Assembly (NCBI GenBank): GCA_028023455.1
Contig: JAQFVV010006843.1
Coordinates: 238,040-302,039 of the forward strand
Direction: 5' to 3'
Length of the DNA: 64,000 bases
DNA from: Epiperipatus broadwayi
Lineage: Eukaryota; Onychophora; Udeonychophora; Euonychophora; Peripatidae
Positions within the stretch are counted from its first letter, which is position 1. Each line of letters starts with the position of its first letter. Made by a program: the position numbers and the translations under genes. Shown one piece after another: positions 35,994-47,238 of the stretch. Under the pieces are notes generated by a model. The model was not told the origin of the DNA. It searched no databases and saw nothing but the letters and a program-made list of their open reading frames with translations.

Positions 35994-36124
35994 ATTGATT
36001 TTAGAACATATTTTGACCGAATTTCTCCTGAAGCGGATTCAGTTAGAGGATCTGATTTTGTAAAAGTGAGCGAACCGCTGTATTTTGAGAAGCTGGGAAA
36101 CTTAATAGCTGAAACATCAAAAAG
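35994..36124 (+). CDS. M13 zinc metallopeptidase, exon C
   Basis: 131 bp starting in phase 0: IDFRTYFDRISPEADS, then DFVKVSEPLYFEKLGNLIAE and TSK plus two bases of the next codon. It continues exon B at the place where M13 proteins have an (I)dW..Y/F segment followed by V..P.Y...L..L. The acceptor is ATTTTTTTTAG ending at 35993 and the donor is AG|GTATTT at 36125. The two leftover bases (AG) plus the first base of exon D (A) complete an Arg codon, confirming that C and D are adjacent across the 26-kb intron. Confidence 0.9.
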
Positions 36125-36553
36125 GTATTTCTTTATTGTATATTATATATATATTAGTGTTTCCTATAATAGACTGGTAGCATAGTGAATAGTATATTAA
36201 CAACCTGCAATATCTGTAATGTCAATCTAGTAATCCAGATTTTATAAATTTTGAAATTTTATTCAAAATTAAGTAGTAGGTTTACAGTCCTTACATGTAA
36301 TTAATAATTTGTTAGTCACTAAATGGATGTCTAGTTTTTATTACTTAAAGGATATAAGTCCAAAATTAATCTGGATTAGTCAGAAGTCTATTAGTGCAGC
36401 AATTGTAAGATTACAAAAATTCCTATTATAAAACAAGACTGCCTTAACCACTGGAAGAGAGTGAATACTTTTACTTTTAATGTTTAATAGGTTGTAAAAT
36501 TTAATTTTAAAGTAACATTTGTTTACAATTTGAATTTACTAACAAATAATTTT
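36125..36553. other. Start of 26.05-kb intron C-D
   Basis: The intron spans 36125-62177. This first part is AT-rich without recognised elements. Confidence 0.6.
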
Positions 36554-37936
36554 GGTTGTTTTACAATAGCATGTTGAAACCACGGAAAGGCATTATTTCT
36601 GTGATAGCACACAGAAATATGCTGTTTCGGCGGTCTACCACTATTAGCAAATGTTCTTTTTCTAATGCGTAAGCCTAGAAATAGTCCATTGCCGGTATGG
36701 GGTGGCTGCTAAGTGTCTATTTCTATGCTAACGCACCAAAACATGACATTGAATCTGCCACAGAAGCTATTGTGTCAGCTTACAGCTACAGATTTGTGCT
36801 AAGCATTTTCGATGTGCGATCACATTTCACTTTTGCCTACAGTATCGGGTGAGGGTGTCTTGAATTCTGAGTGTCAAAACTATTTTAATCTTCATGAAGA
36901 CCACTTTCTTTTCTATCTGCCATCTTTTAGGAATGTCTACTAACAATTATCAGCAGAGTCTCATGCTTCCCTAGCCATTTCCTGGTCAAAAAATTTCGGC
37001 AAGTGTAGGTACAAGTGCGATTCGTATGAAATCACACTCTAAGTCCTGTTTCTGCAAGAACAATGGTGAACTTCATCAAATGGCTGAAATGGGGAAAGTT
37101 GTTTGTGAATGTCAAAGATTCTCTGACTGTTGCTGCTGGAACCAGGTTATTGAACCAAAGAGCTTTGAAGCTGCATGCGTACTGTTGTTCCTGATCAGCC
37201 CTAAAAGTTCTTTGAATAGCAGTAAATATATTGATGTGGTTTTTGCTAATTACGGGTAAAAAGTTGGTCAATCTTTGAGTCGGAGCATTATGTTCGCTTA
37301 GGAATTCTAATCACCCACCCCACCCCCCTCTCCCAAAATTGGACCTCTCGGTTGTAATGTTTGGTAGCATTACATGGAAATCGATTCGGTATTTGCAATT
37401 TATTATAAAACAAAAATATTATCAAAAAGAAAAGAAGCTGATTTTGTCATAGAATATCCCACCGCCACCAAAAAAAAATATAAAAAATGTAAAGTAATGA
37501 GAAGAATCAAAAGTAACTACTTTTTAAAATTCATTTTGATCGATATACCCTTTTTTGTTGTTGTTTTCATTTCAAAAATTGTTATTTGATAGATAGTAGT
37601 AAGTTTTAAATGTGATCAACAAAATCAAAAACATATATATAACAACAACAAAAAAAGAATTTCCAGAGGCCCCCGAAAAATCGAAGTAATGAAAAGAATA
37701 ACAAAAAAAAAAAAAAATTAAGTACTTTTTTAAATTCAATTTTTTTTTATTTCTGCATATTTTTTTTGTTGTTGTCGTTGTTGCATGTTCAAAAATGTAT
37801 TTGATATTAACTTTACTTTGAAATGTGATAATAAACAAATCCGCTGGCAGCGGCAGCCCCGCAAACAGTATATTTATCTTTATTTACAAACAAACACCAC
37901 CCTCCAACGGTTTTAACATGCTATTGTAAAACAACC
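36554..37936. mobile_element. Non-autonomous DNA transposon with 28-bp terminal inverted repeats (1383 bp)
   Basis: The left end GGTTGTTTTACAATAGCATG followed by TTGAAACC (36554-36581) is the complement of the right end 37909-37936 with one mismatch. The 8 bp outside are ATAATTTT (left) and AGAATTTT (right), a one-mismatch candidate target duplication. The interior is GC-richer in its left half, holds a diverged tandem duplication (below), and has no transposase. Open frames at 37026-37271 on both strands show no domain. The superfamily is unassigned; 8-bp duplications occur in hAT, P and Merlin among others. Confidence 0.75.
37465..37840. repeat. Diverged two-copy tandem duplication inside the DNA transposon
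   Basis: AGTAATGAGAAGAATCAAAA, CTACTTTTTAAAATTCA, TTTTGTTGTTGTT, TTCAAAAAT.GTATTTGAT and AAATGTGAT occur in the same order from about 37490 and again from about 37683, a period of about 190-200 bp. The copies differ by many indels in homopolymers. Confidence 0.65.
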
Positions 37937-38677
37937 AGAATTTTTATTATTAGGCTAAAAACATCATTATCCTAATATTTTTATTTTCAACAAAAAAATG
38001 TAACTATAAGAGTAGTCTCAAAAATATATTGTTTCATCGGAACATCAAATTTAAACAATATATACATTTATTTGAATAGAACCAAAACGCATTAAATGTC
38101 TGAAAATTAATATTAAATTCAACACAGTATTAAAGTATCTATTAAATTATCTATATTACCAGGATTTATTCATGGATAATTAACAGTAATATTGGTTGTT
38201 GTGACTGAATTCCACCTGCTATTCATAGGAAATGAAATTCTTTTTAAAAAAAGCATTAAAAAAATTCAAATGATGATTTGAGAGTTCATAAGAAGTTTAA
38301 GGGCCAGATGTGCTTGCATTAAAAATGACCCTAGGATTCCTTCACAATATACCATTTTGATAGATAATCAAGTTGATCTATTGTTAATAACAGTAGAAAC
38401 ACTCCTTACAGTAATGCCACTAAATGCAAGCCTTTGTAATTAATGGTACTAAATGAAAACTTTTCTACTCTAACATGCTGTGCAAGCATATTAAATGGTG
38501 ATCATGTGTTATTTAATCTCATGCAACTTGTAATGCACCTACAAGATTTTTAAAATATTTCTTACACAGATGATAACAGATTGAGACAAAATACTTGGGT
38601 AATATTATTGTTAATTACACATGGATAGATCCAGATATATATATATATGTTAATTCTAATGTTTTCACGGATAAAAG
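37937..38677. other. AT-rich intron sequence
   Basis: 38390-38470 (CTTACAGTAATGCCACTAAA, then TGCAAGCC and AATTAATGG) resembles 41645-41700 (ATACTGTAATGTCACCTAGT, then GCAAGCC and AATCAATGG), an old dispersed repeat. No gene. Confidence 0.45.
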
Positions 38678-38884
38678 ATGTCATATTATTATTACTATTT
38701 GCGGGATATTCCGTGTAGTGAAGACGTTTCAATACAATATCAAGTACCTTCCTCAGAGCATCTTTTTTCTCAAATCACATGCATTCTTATGATTTGAGAA
38801 AGAGGACGCTCTGAGGAAGGTACTTGATATTGTATTGAAATGTCTTCACTACACGGAATATCCCGCAAATAGTAATAATAATAT

Positions 38885-38889
<5 letters not shown>
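38678..38889. repeat. 212-bp fold-back with Penelope-like terminal motif
   Basis: Arms 38678-38777 and 38790-38889 (100 bp each) are reverse complements with a few mismatches around a 12-bp loop. The arms contain TTTGCGGGATATTCCGTGTAG followed by ACGTTTCAATAC, arranged like the family A end at 14.63-14.68 kb (TTTGCGGGTTCATCCGTGTT, then GACGTTTCGAC). They also contain a CTCTGAGGAAGGTACTT block. This looks like paired Penelope-type ends with no coding part. An (AT)n tract follows. Confidence 0.75.
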
Positions 38890-38923
<34 letters not shown>

Positions 38924-41900
38924 GTTGTTGGAGAAAACCATTTTTAGATATATTTAAGTTTGAATGTAAATTTTAGCTTTAACTTAACTAAAACCATCCT
39001 TGACTGCCAGTTTAATGTTAATTGATAAGGCAAGACCTATAATCCAATTCATTTTAAAATAATTTTTCCTTCAAATCAATATCTTAAGTATTTCAATATT
39101 AACCAAATACCACCTAAATATGTAATATATTAGCATCATTTATCCCTATGTTAAAATTTATAGAAACTCTGTGATGATTACATTTGTAACATAATTTCTA
39201 GAACCTCAGTCTTAAGTAATTATAAAATTATTCTAAGGAATGATTATCTGCTTATCATTGACAAGAGGCTTGACTGTGTACAAGGTGGAGTGACTATTGC
39301 CTAATATTTTATCCTATTTGAATATAACCATTCATAATGACCAGACTGAGGCTTACATCTAATACAAGTTTTTTAGCAGATCTAGTCATATTTCCAGATC
39401 ATCATCCACCCTGTATATATATTATTATTCTATAATTAGATGTTTAAACTAATTTTGTCTGAAATACTAAATCAAAATATGTTTTATTTTATATATTAAC
39501 AGAAAATACTTGTCTGCCAAATGAGAAATTGATGAGAAATTATACATTTAAATAATAACAATTAATTTTTAAAATAAAAACAACAAAAATACAAATAATT
39601 TATCATCTTTTATATTTACATAATAAATAAAATGAAATATATTTAGCAAAAAATATTTAATATGAATCTGAGAAATAATTCAAGCTCATGTCCCAAGATT
39701 AATAATAATAATGATAACAAATTTTATAATATTTAAAGTGAATATTTCCCATTTTTATATCACATGTGACATTAATATTGAAGTAAAAAAATTATTACCA
39801 TGTTCATTTTGACATGAGAGGAAATTGAGACTTTTGCAAATATTTATCATAAAGTCATTTAAAATAATCTTATCAAAGTTTTATTTGATTATATTTATCT
39901 GTTGAGCTCAACATAGATGCAATGTTTTTTTTTTTCCACATTCAATATATTTAACAATTTAACAGTAAGTCTCTGGTTCCATGGCAAATACATAATAGAA
40001 GCAAGCAAATTCTACTGTCATACTTTTTTTTCATTGTGCTTATTAAATGTTAAATATTTCTTTTTTAATCCACTGTTTATTTCATCTTACTTCTTCATCT
40101 TATTGAATACATATCATGTTTTGATTCAGCCATAGTAGATAAATCTGGCAATGATAGATATAATTAGGCATTTATTTAAACTACATGGACATCCTGGTAA
40201 ATAAAACAAATTAAATAAAATAAAAGTCTTTTTTTTGAGGGGGGGCATCTAATTTGTTAGCTAAACCAATTGGTAAATGAACAACTGTGGTTAATATGAA
40301 TGCCTTTTTTCATGGTGCTTAGCAACTGTCAACATTTCCAGAGTAACTTTTATAACAATGGAATACTCTCCATTGTCTAAAAATTAACATTTAATATTTT
40401 TACAAAAAACAAACTCTTTATTTCTTATAAATTTATTATTATTTTGTTAATTTGTTAACATGTTATGATTTGCTTTTTTTAAACAAAATTAAACCTTTAA
40501 AAAGTTTTTTTTAAATTCACATAACCTCTTTTATTCACTTTAAATGGTATCTATATATGATTCTCCACAGAGAAATTCTATTACTTATATATATATATAT
40601 ATGTTGTAACATTGTGTAGCTATCTACAAGTTTAGAAAAATAACAGAATGTGTAATAGTTCAGAAATTAACAGAATATAACCTCCATAGAAAAATAGTTA
40701 AGTAAATACTTATAGTGGTGGGTGCAATGTGTTGATAACTCTATCAAATCTACATTTTGTGTATCAGTATTACAACAAAATAATAACAATTTTAAAACAA
40801 ATTGAGATTTATAAAATATATATATATTTAGTCTTTTCTTTACTTTACATTTACTTGATAAATTATCATTATTTATCAATAAACATGCCATAGAGGTTGA
40901 CTGAATTAAGTTGTAGATGTGAGCAATAAATTCATTAATAAATATTTTTGGTAAACATAAATGATTGTCTATTAAAGGACTATAATAGTTAATCTCAATA
41001 TATAAACCATATTTTACTACAAAAATTAATTCATCTTCCTATCATTCATCATAAAGTTAATATATAGTAAGCTATATATTTGCCAGTGAAAAAAACATAA
41101 CTAAGCACTGACCCAGCAAATAAGTAATTGTATTGCTGTATTATACATCTATAGAGCTCATTTATAAGTGGTCTATCTCTGCTCTAACATGCTACTTCAT
41201 AGCTGAGAAAATGGCAACCATTCAACCATGAAAGAAAATACACATTTCTTTCATCCATTATTTAGAATAATCACTGTGTCCTTATTCCAATATTATACTT
41301 ATTAATAAATTGAAAAAGAAAAGGAGAAAACATGCCAATGCCTGCCAAGTAAAATAATGATAAAAGTTAATAGATTGAAATATTCAATGTCAGCCAAATA
41401 GGATTGAGGGACTGACTTATTGATTTCGCAGTTAAATAAAGAATTATTGAGGATTAATTAGCAGATTAAATTTAAATCTATTTATTGAACAGTCAAAAAT
41501 AAATTACTATTAAACTTAACTTCATTTGACAGCCAAAATACCAAAGTAAAAACCAAGGATTATACAAGTGACGTCATGAATAAGACGAAATAAGAGCAAA
41601 CTTGGGATTACTAAATATATTTTTCATACAAGCAGTGGTAAACTGTCCATACTGTAATGTCACCTAGTGCAAGCCATAATAATCAATGGATAGTAAAAGG
41701 TTTGTATATAAAATCCTTATTTAGTGCTTATTCATGAGATATAAAAAGAATAGGCACCAAATAGACATTTTATGCACAAACCTTCTAGCATCCTTTGATT
41801 ATTATGATTTGCATTGGGTGCCACATGTATATGGAGCATTTGTTATTGTTTTCACAGCTTGTAGAGGCACAGAAAATGGTGATAATGGCAAATGTTTTTT

Positions 41901-42859
41901 ATGCTTTTTGCAAACTTGAACTAAAAGACTAAGGATAACCAGACTGAACTGTTGATCATCAGGCAGGATAAGTAAGGCCATTGTATATTTGTCACATGTG
42001 ACCACATTTATTTAATATCATAAATTAACATTTATTTAGTTATTCATTTTCTATAATAATTTAGATGCTCTGAAAAATATATGTTTGTGAGTTCAGGGTA
42101 ATGATAACTATATATTGTACAAATTTACTTTATTAAGAAATTATTTTTCTTATGTTTATTATTTGTTTATATGTATCATTAAAACATATTATACTTGTAA
42201 GATAAGTAAAATATTTTATTCTATATTAATAGTGGAAATAAATAAAAATGATGTTCATTATCTTATTAATGGCTATACTCTTCATATTGGCAGAATCTAT
42301 TATCTGAGAGAATGTACTAATGTGTCATATTATTGTTATTGCATCGAATAAAACTATCATTGATTTTTATATAATGACCTATGTTTGTTTCTCATTGAGC
42401 TATTTCACCAATTTATCCAGAGGTTTAAACTAAGTAGTGCAATATCATGATTAAGTTTAGTGTATATGACCACTAAATGGATGAGCTGTGTTATCTGTTT
42501 TCCTGGTGGCACCATGATAAGTCTTGAATGGTGATTCCAATTGCAAATAATTTTACAGTTTATTCAAGTCTTATAAACCATATGCTCAATAGATATAATT
42601 TGAGTGATATGTATATGGTAGTGGAAAATATTCATGATGAGCTGCAAATATTATTGTGCTGGACAAACATTAAGAGCAATAGGCTTATAAGATGATAATG
42701 CCCTTGAGTATTCTCAATCACTGATTTTTTATTGAGGCAGTAAAAAGTAAATCCTGTATATATATTTTTAACTCAGACTTTCAATCTCCCTATAGCTACC
42801 CACTACATTCTATACAACTCATATACATGACCACAGACATGTGAAAAAGATAAATGATC
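38890..42859. other. Long AT-rich intron stretch
   Basis: Contains AT microsatellites (38889-38920, 40586-40602) and repeat remnants at 41640-41850. No exon-like ORF was recognised; open frames at 39917-40135, 40667-40891, 41734-42005 and 42115-42351 lack domains. Confidence 0.45.
41760..41845. repeat. Dispersed repeat related to 27755-27845
   Basis: ATTTTATGCACAAACCTTCT followed by AGCATCC, TTGATTATTATGATT and GGGTGCCACATGTATATGGAG is shared in order with the copy near 27.8 kb. Confidence 0.6.
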
Positions 42860-42990
42860 CCTAATATAAGTTTTTTATACTGAATCAGCACTCATCAGTT
42901 AGTCCAGCTAATAATCTGCCACATATGTACTCAGTTTATATTGGGTTTAGCAAATTTTCAAACTTTAATGGACAAGCTTCAGTCTTCTCC
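42860..42990 (+). repeat. Dispersed repeat, inverted relative to the 2.6-kb copy
   Basis: CTGAATCAGCACTCATCAGT, CTCAGTTTATATT, AGCAAATTTTCAAAC and GGACAAGC occur in the same order as on the minus strand of 2590-2730. Confidence 0.6.
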
Positions 42991-43415
42991 AACTTCCAAC
43001 TCTTCAGCCATTTATATAAATGAAAATCTAAGATTGGAACTCTTAAAACCCTTGTTGAAGCCAATATTAACTATAAATGCTTTTTAATCAATATATCATA
43101 CAATTTTGCTATTAACTGAAAGGAGACCCTTTGATTCCCCTTGGAGGCCTTAAAGGAACCAATCAGGGCAATTTCCTAATGTCCACTCCATACGTTCTTG
43201 TCGTTACAGCTGTTATTACTATGTGATTATTCATATAGTATACGAACATGGATGGGCTGCTCACCAACATGCATTAGCCAGCGTGGTGAGTTTATTGGAT
43301 TTTTACCTCTGAGTTTAAGATCAAGAAACACCATGGTCTTTCTTCTCAGTGCCTGATAAGGCAGAATGAATGTTTGTGTAAACGATAAATATTTTCCCAA
43401 TACATATATACAATT

Positions 43416-44776
43416 ATGACAGACAAAAATAAAGCATGGCCCTTATTCCCAGGAGGCTGTAAAGTCACCAACCAAGGCAGCGGTTGGTGGCTGAAGGCGG
43501 AGGGTGCTAAGAATCCCCTGATTGCGGACCCAGGCTGCCATTTGATGATGACTTTTTATTTAGGTACTTATAACTGCAGATCACTTTCAAGTGAAGGAAG
43601 ATTTCAAGAATTAGAAGAAGAACTCTCTTATATTAAATGGGACATTATTGGACTTTGTGAAGTTAGAAGAAAAGGTGAAGAGACAATTGATTTAAAAAGT
43701 GGACATATACTCTATTATAAAGGCACAAATATTGGAAATACAAGTGGAGTAGGATTCATTATAAATAAAAAAGTGGAAGAATAACATTGTGCAGATTGAT
43801 GGTGTATCGGACAGAGTGGCAAGATTAGTTATACAACTTAATAGCAGATACAAAATGCAGATAATTCAGGTTTATGCCCCAACAAGTTCTCATAGTGATG
43901 AAGTAGTAGAAGATTTTTATATGGATGTACAAAAGGCTTTTGATCAGAGTAAACACCATTTTAAAATTGTTATGGAAGACTTTAATGCTAGAATTGGTAA
44001 AAAAAATGAAAGATGAAAGTGCTGTGGGTAATTTTGGTTATGGTAATAGAAATGAGAGAGGACATAGACTTGTGGAGTTTGCAGAAAAAGAAAAACTTTA
44101 TATTATGAATTCTTTTTTTGAGAAAAATGTTAAAAGGAAATGGACATGGAAGCATCCAAATGAAGGAACAGCAGAATTGGATTATATTTTGACTAACAGG
44201 AAATACATATTTCAAGATTGTAATGTTCTTAATAAATTTAACACAGGAAGTGATCATCGATTAGTAAGGTGTAAGATACGTGTTAATGTAAAACTAGAGA
44301 GACAAAAATTATTAAGAAAAACAATATTTACAGTTGATATTCCTAATCTTCAGAAACATTCTAATGAATTTAAATTAGAACTTACAAATCGGTTTCAAGT
44401 ATTAGTAGATTTTGAACATGATTCAGATTTGAATAAAATTAATATGAAAATAACTGATACACTTTTGAAAACTGCAACAAAGATAGCTGGTAGAAAGAAA
44501 CAGCAATTGACCAATAAAATTTCTACTGATACTAGAGAATTTATGAAGAAAAGAAGGAATATGAAGATATACAAAAATGATGCATTAAAAAGAATTGAAT
44601 ATCTCGAATTTTGTAAAATGGTGCGGAAAAGAGCTGAAAATGATATAAGAAAGTATAACTGTGAACTAGCAAGGAAAGCTATAGAAGAAAATAAAAGGCT
44701 TAAGAATGTAAAACAACATGGTATTGGTAGGAAATTTATATCTGCAATAAGAAAAAAAACATGGAATTATTACTAA
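43416..44776 (+). pseudogene. RTE LINE: endonuclease region
   Basis: The endonuclease starts around 43551 with LGTYNCRSLS and continues with KWDIIGLCEVRRKGEE (the catalytic Glu region), IIQVYAPTSS, a DFNARIG motif (MEDFNARIG in place of the usual GDFNA) and GSDHRLVRCKI (the terminal His region). The open frame changes at about 43768 in an A6 run, at about 44000 in an A8 run and at about 44753 in an A8 run. The segment 43416-43550 precedes the domain and has no recognised homology. A long Lys-rich linker follows the endonuclease, as usual before RTE RT domains. Confidence 0.85.
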
Positions 44777-44781
44777 AAGGA

Positions 44782-46364
44782 GAGATGACATTATGAAATT
44801 GGTAGAAGATTTTTTATCAAGAATTATATAGTAATAAAGAACAAGTACCTCCTATATCTATTACATCTTCCAAATTGCCCAGAATTTTAAATGAAGAAAT
44901 GAGACATGCAATTAAATGTATGAAGAAAGGAAAGGCTCCAGGTAATGATGGAATTATAATTGATATATTAAAAGAAGCTGGTGAAGAAATAGAAAAAAAA
45001 TTAGCAAAGTTATATACCAAATGTCTAAATGATAAAGATGTACCGGATGATTGGAAGAATGCAGTAATAATATTAATATTTAAAAAAGGTGATAAAGAAG
45101 ATATTAGAAATTACAGACCTATCAGCCTTTTATCAGTTTTATATAAAATTTTTACCAAGATAATTACAACTCGTCTACAGAGAACATTGGCTTTCCACCA
45201 ACCAAGAGAACAAGCTGGATTTAAAAGTGGTTTTAGTACAGTAGATCATATCCAGGTATTGAGAGAAGTTATAGAAAGGACAAATGAATATGAGTTGTCA
45301 TTATGTTTTGGATTTGTAGATTATGAAAAGGCATTCGATTCTATAAACATTTCTTCAGTGATTAAAGCATTGGATCATCAAGGTATAGATCCAGGATATT
45401 GTCATATTTTAAAGAATATTTATAAAAATGCAACAGCAACAATTAGATTACATAATGATACTGGAAAAGTCAACATTGAGAAAGGTGTAAGACAAGGTGA
45501 CTCCATATCTCCAAAACTTTTTACAGCAGTGCTGCAAGAAGTATTTTGTGGATTAAAATGGGAAACTAAAGGAGTGAAAGTAAATGGTGATTATTTAAGT
45601 CATTTAGATTTCGCAGATGATGTAGTTGTTTTTGCAAATAATGCTTCAGATCTGCAGGAAATGTTGCAGGAATTATCAGATGAAAGTAGGAAAGTAGGAC
45701 TAAAGATAAATGTTAAAAAGACTAAAGTAATGTTTAATCAATTTGCTCAAAATATGAAAATAAAGATTGATTATGATGAAATAGAAGAAGTTAACAGTTA
45801 CAAATACCTTGGTCAGATGGAAACATAATGGAGGAAATTAATCATAGAATTAAACTTGGTTGGAGTGCTTTTGGTAGAAATAACTTGATATTAAAAGGAA
45901 ATATGCCTATGTGTTTGAAAAGGAAAGTTTTTAACAGATGTGTTTTACCAGTTCTTACTTATGGATCTGAGACTTGGACACTTAATAGAAGAGCAATTCA
46001 GAGACTTCAGACCACTCAAAGAAGTACGGAGAGATGTATGTTGGGAGTAACAACAAGACATCGTAATCGCAATGTATGGGTAAGAGAACAAACAGGTGTT
46101 ACTGACCTCATTGAAAAAATTAAAAGATTGAAGTGGAGTTGGGCTGGACATATTGTTAGAAGAGATGATAATAGATGGACAATTGAAATTTTAAACTGGA
46201 TTCCAAGAGATTGTAAACGACCCAGAAAGAGACCACATGTGAGATGGATGGATGAAATAAGAAAGTGTGCAGGGGAGATGTGGAGAAGAGAAGCTAAAGA
46301 TCGGAGAAGATGGATTAAACTTGGAGAGACCTTCATCCTGCAGTGGATTGATAATGGTTGATAA
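44782..46364 (+). pseudogene. RTE LINE: reverse transcriptase and C-terminal region
   Basis: RT motifs in one 317-codon frame (44875-45828) are [45 protein letters not shown], motif [11 protein letters not shown] (about 45313-45342), motif [14 protein letters not shown], motif [12 protein letters not shown] (about 45601-45630) and [11 protein letters not shown] frame change in a T6 run near 44812 separates it from the linker. A small deletion after YLGQ (about 45815) shifts into the next frame, 45828-46361, which carries LPVLTYGSETWTLN, WVREQTGVTDL and LKWSWAGHIVRRDD and ends WIDNG. All core catalytic residues (FADD) are present. Confidence 0.9.
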
Positions 46365-46594
46365 TGATGATGATTGTGTGTTTCTGAAAATGTACTGAAC
46401 TAATATTAACATGGTTTAAAATTCAGCCAATAAAACTGTTAGGGGGGACAATCCTGCAATATTACATTTTCATTATATAGTCATTGATACTTAACAAGTA
46501 CAAAATTTGAAAAAAAAATCCATTTGATAGAAGTATGTTGAACGTCAGTTACACAAACAAACATTTAAACGTTCAACTATGTGTTAGAAAAATA

Positions 46595-46939
46595 TTTGTA
46601 AACTCTATATTTGCATTAATATAAATACACACGTATAAATTAAATATAAACTATAATATATATAATCACCATCTCAAATGAATGACAATTTTTTTATCAA
46701 TTTACTCAAGCGCTTTCAAAGGCCTAAGCCATCATTTTCAAGAAGAAAATATGCAAGTTAAGGTGGACTAGATATGCAAATCAGGGTGGACTCGATTTTC
46801 ATTGACCTGGATTGCCACTTCCTGGATATGGCATAAAATGTTTCTTTTTTATTCATGGCATGGACGTCAGAGATGATATAACATGCCACTTTAATTTATA
46901 CATGTGTATTTATATTAACACAAATATAGAGTTTACAAA
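46595..46939. repeat. 345-bp element with 50-bp inverted ends and Penelope-like motif
   Basis: The ends 46595-46644 and 46890-46939 are 50-bp inverted repeats with about three mismatches (TTTGTAAACTCTATATTTG outermost). Inside is TCAAGCGCTTTCAAAGGCCT, resembling the AGCGCTTTCGATTATGTGG terminal motif at 4.84 kb. It is another short fold-back of probable Penelope origin. No ORF. Confidence 0.6.
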
Positions 46940-46979
46940 CAAACATACAAACATAATTTCTAGGTTAAATAAAATCTTT

Positions 46980-47020
46980 TAAAAAATTAATGGCGGTAAT
47001 AATATTAACAATGAATCACT

Positions 47021-47103
<83 letters not shown>

Positions 47104-47218
47104 CACTACTACTACTACTACTAGTAATAATAATGATGATAATAATAATAACACTACTACTACTACTACTAGTAGTAGTAGTATTAATAGTAATAATAAT
47201 GATGATGATGATGACAAA
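46980..47218. repeat. Compound trinucleotide microsatellite
   Basis: (AAT)n at about 47022-47100, then (ACT)n, (AGT)n, AAT and GAT tracts to 47215. The minus-strand open frame over it is just poly-Leu/Val/Ser from the repeat. Confidence 0.95.
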
Positions 47219-47238
47219 ATGGTTTTATAAATTTATAA

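Larger units (their letters stand above)
43400..46378 (+). mobile_element. RTE-type LINE, near full length but frame-broken
   Basis: On the + strand an apurinic-type endonuclease is followed by RT and a Trp-rich C-terminal region, with a very short 3' tail ending in GATAATGATGATGATTG. This order and tail are typical of RTE-clade non-LTR elements, often annotated as endonuclease-reverse transcriptases or craniofacial-development-protein-2-like. Several frameshifts occur, mostly at A or T runs. The 5' end was not located exactly. A second copy of the same family lies inverted at 62.9 kb. Confidence 0.9.

Noticed and set aside
37026-37271. Opposing ORFs inside the DNA transposon as a transposase remnant
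   Set aside because: No DDE/D or zinc-finger pattern is visible, and both frames are short and overlap each other.
47020-47217. 65-codon poly-Leu/Val/Ser ORF
   Set aside because: Entirely generated by AAT/ACT/AGT trinucleotide repeats.
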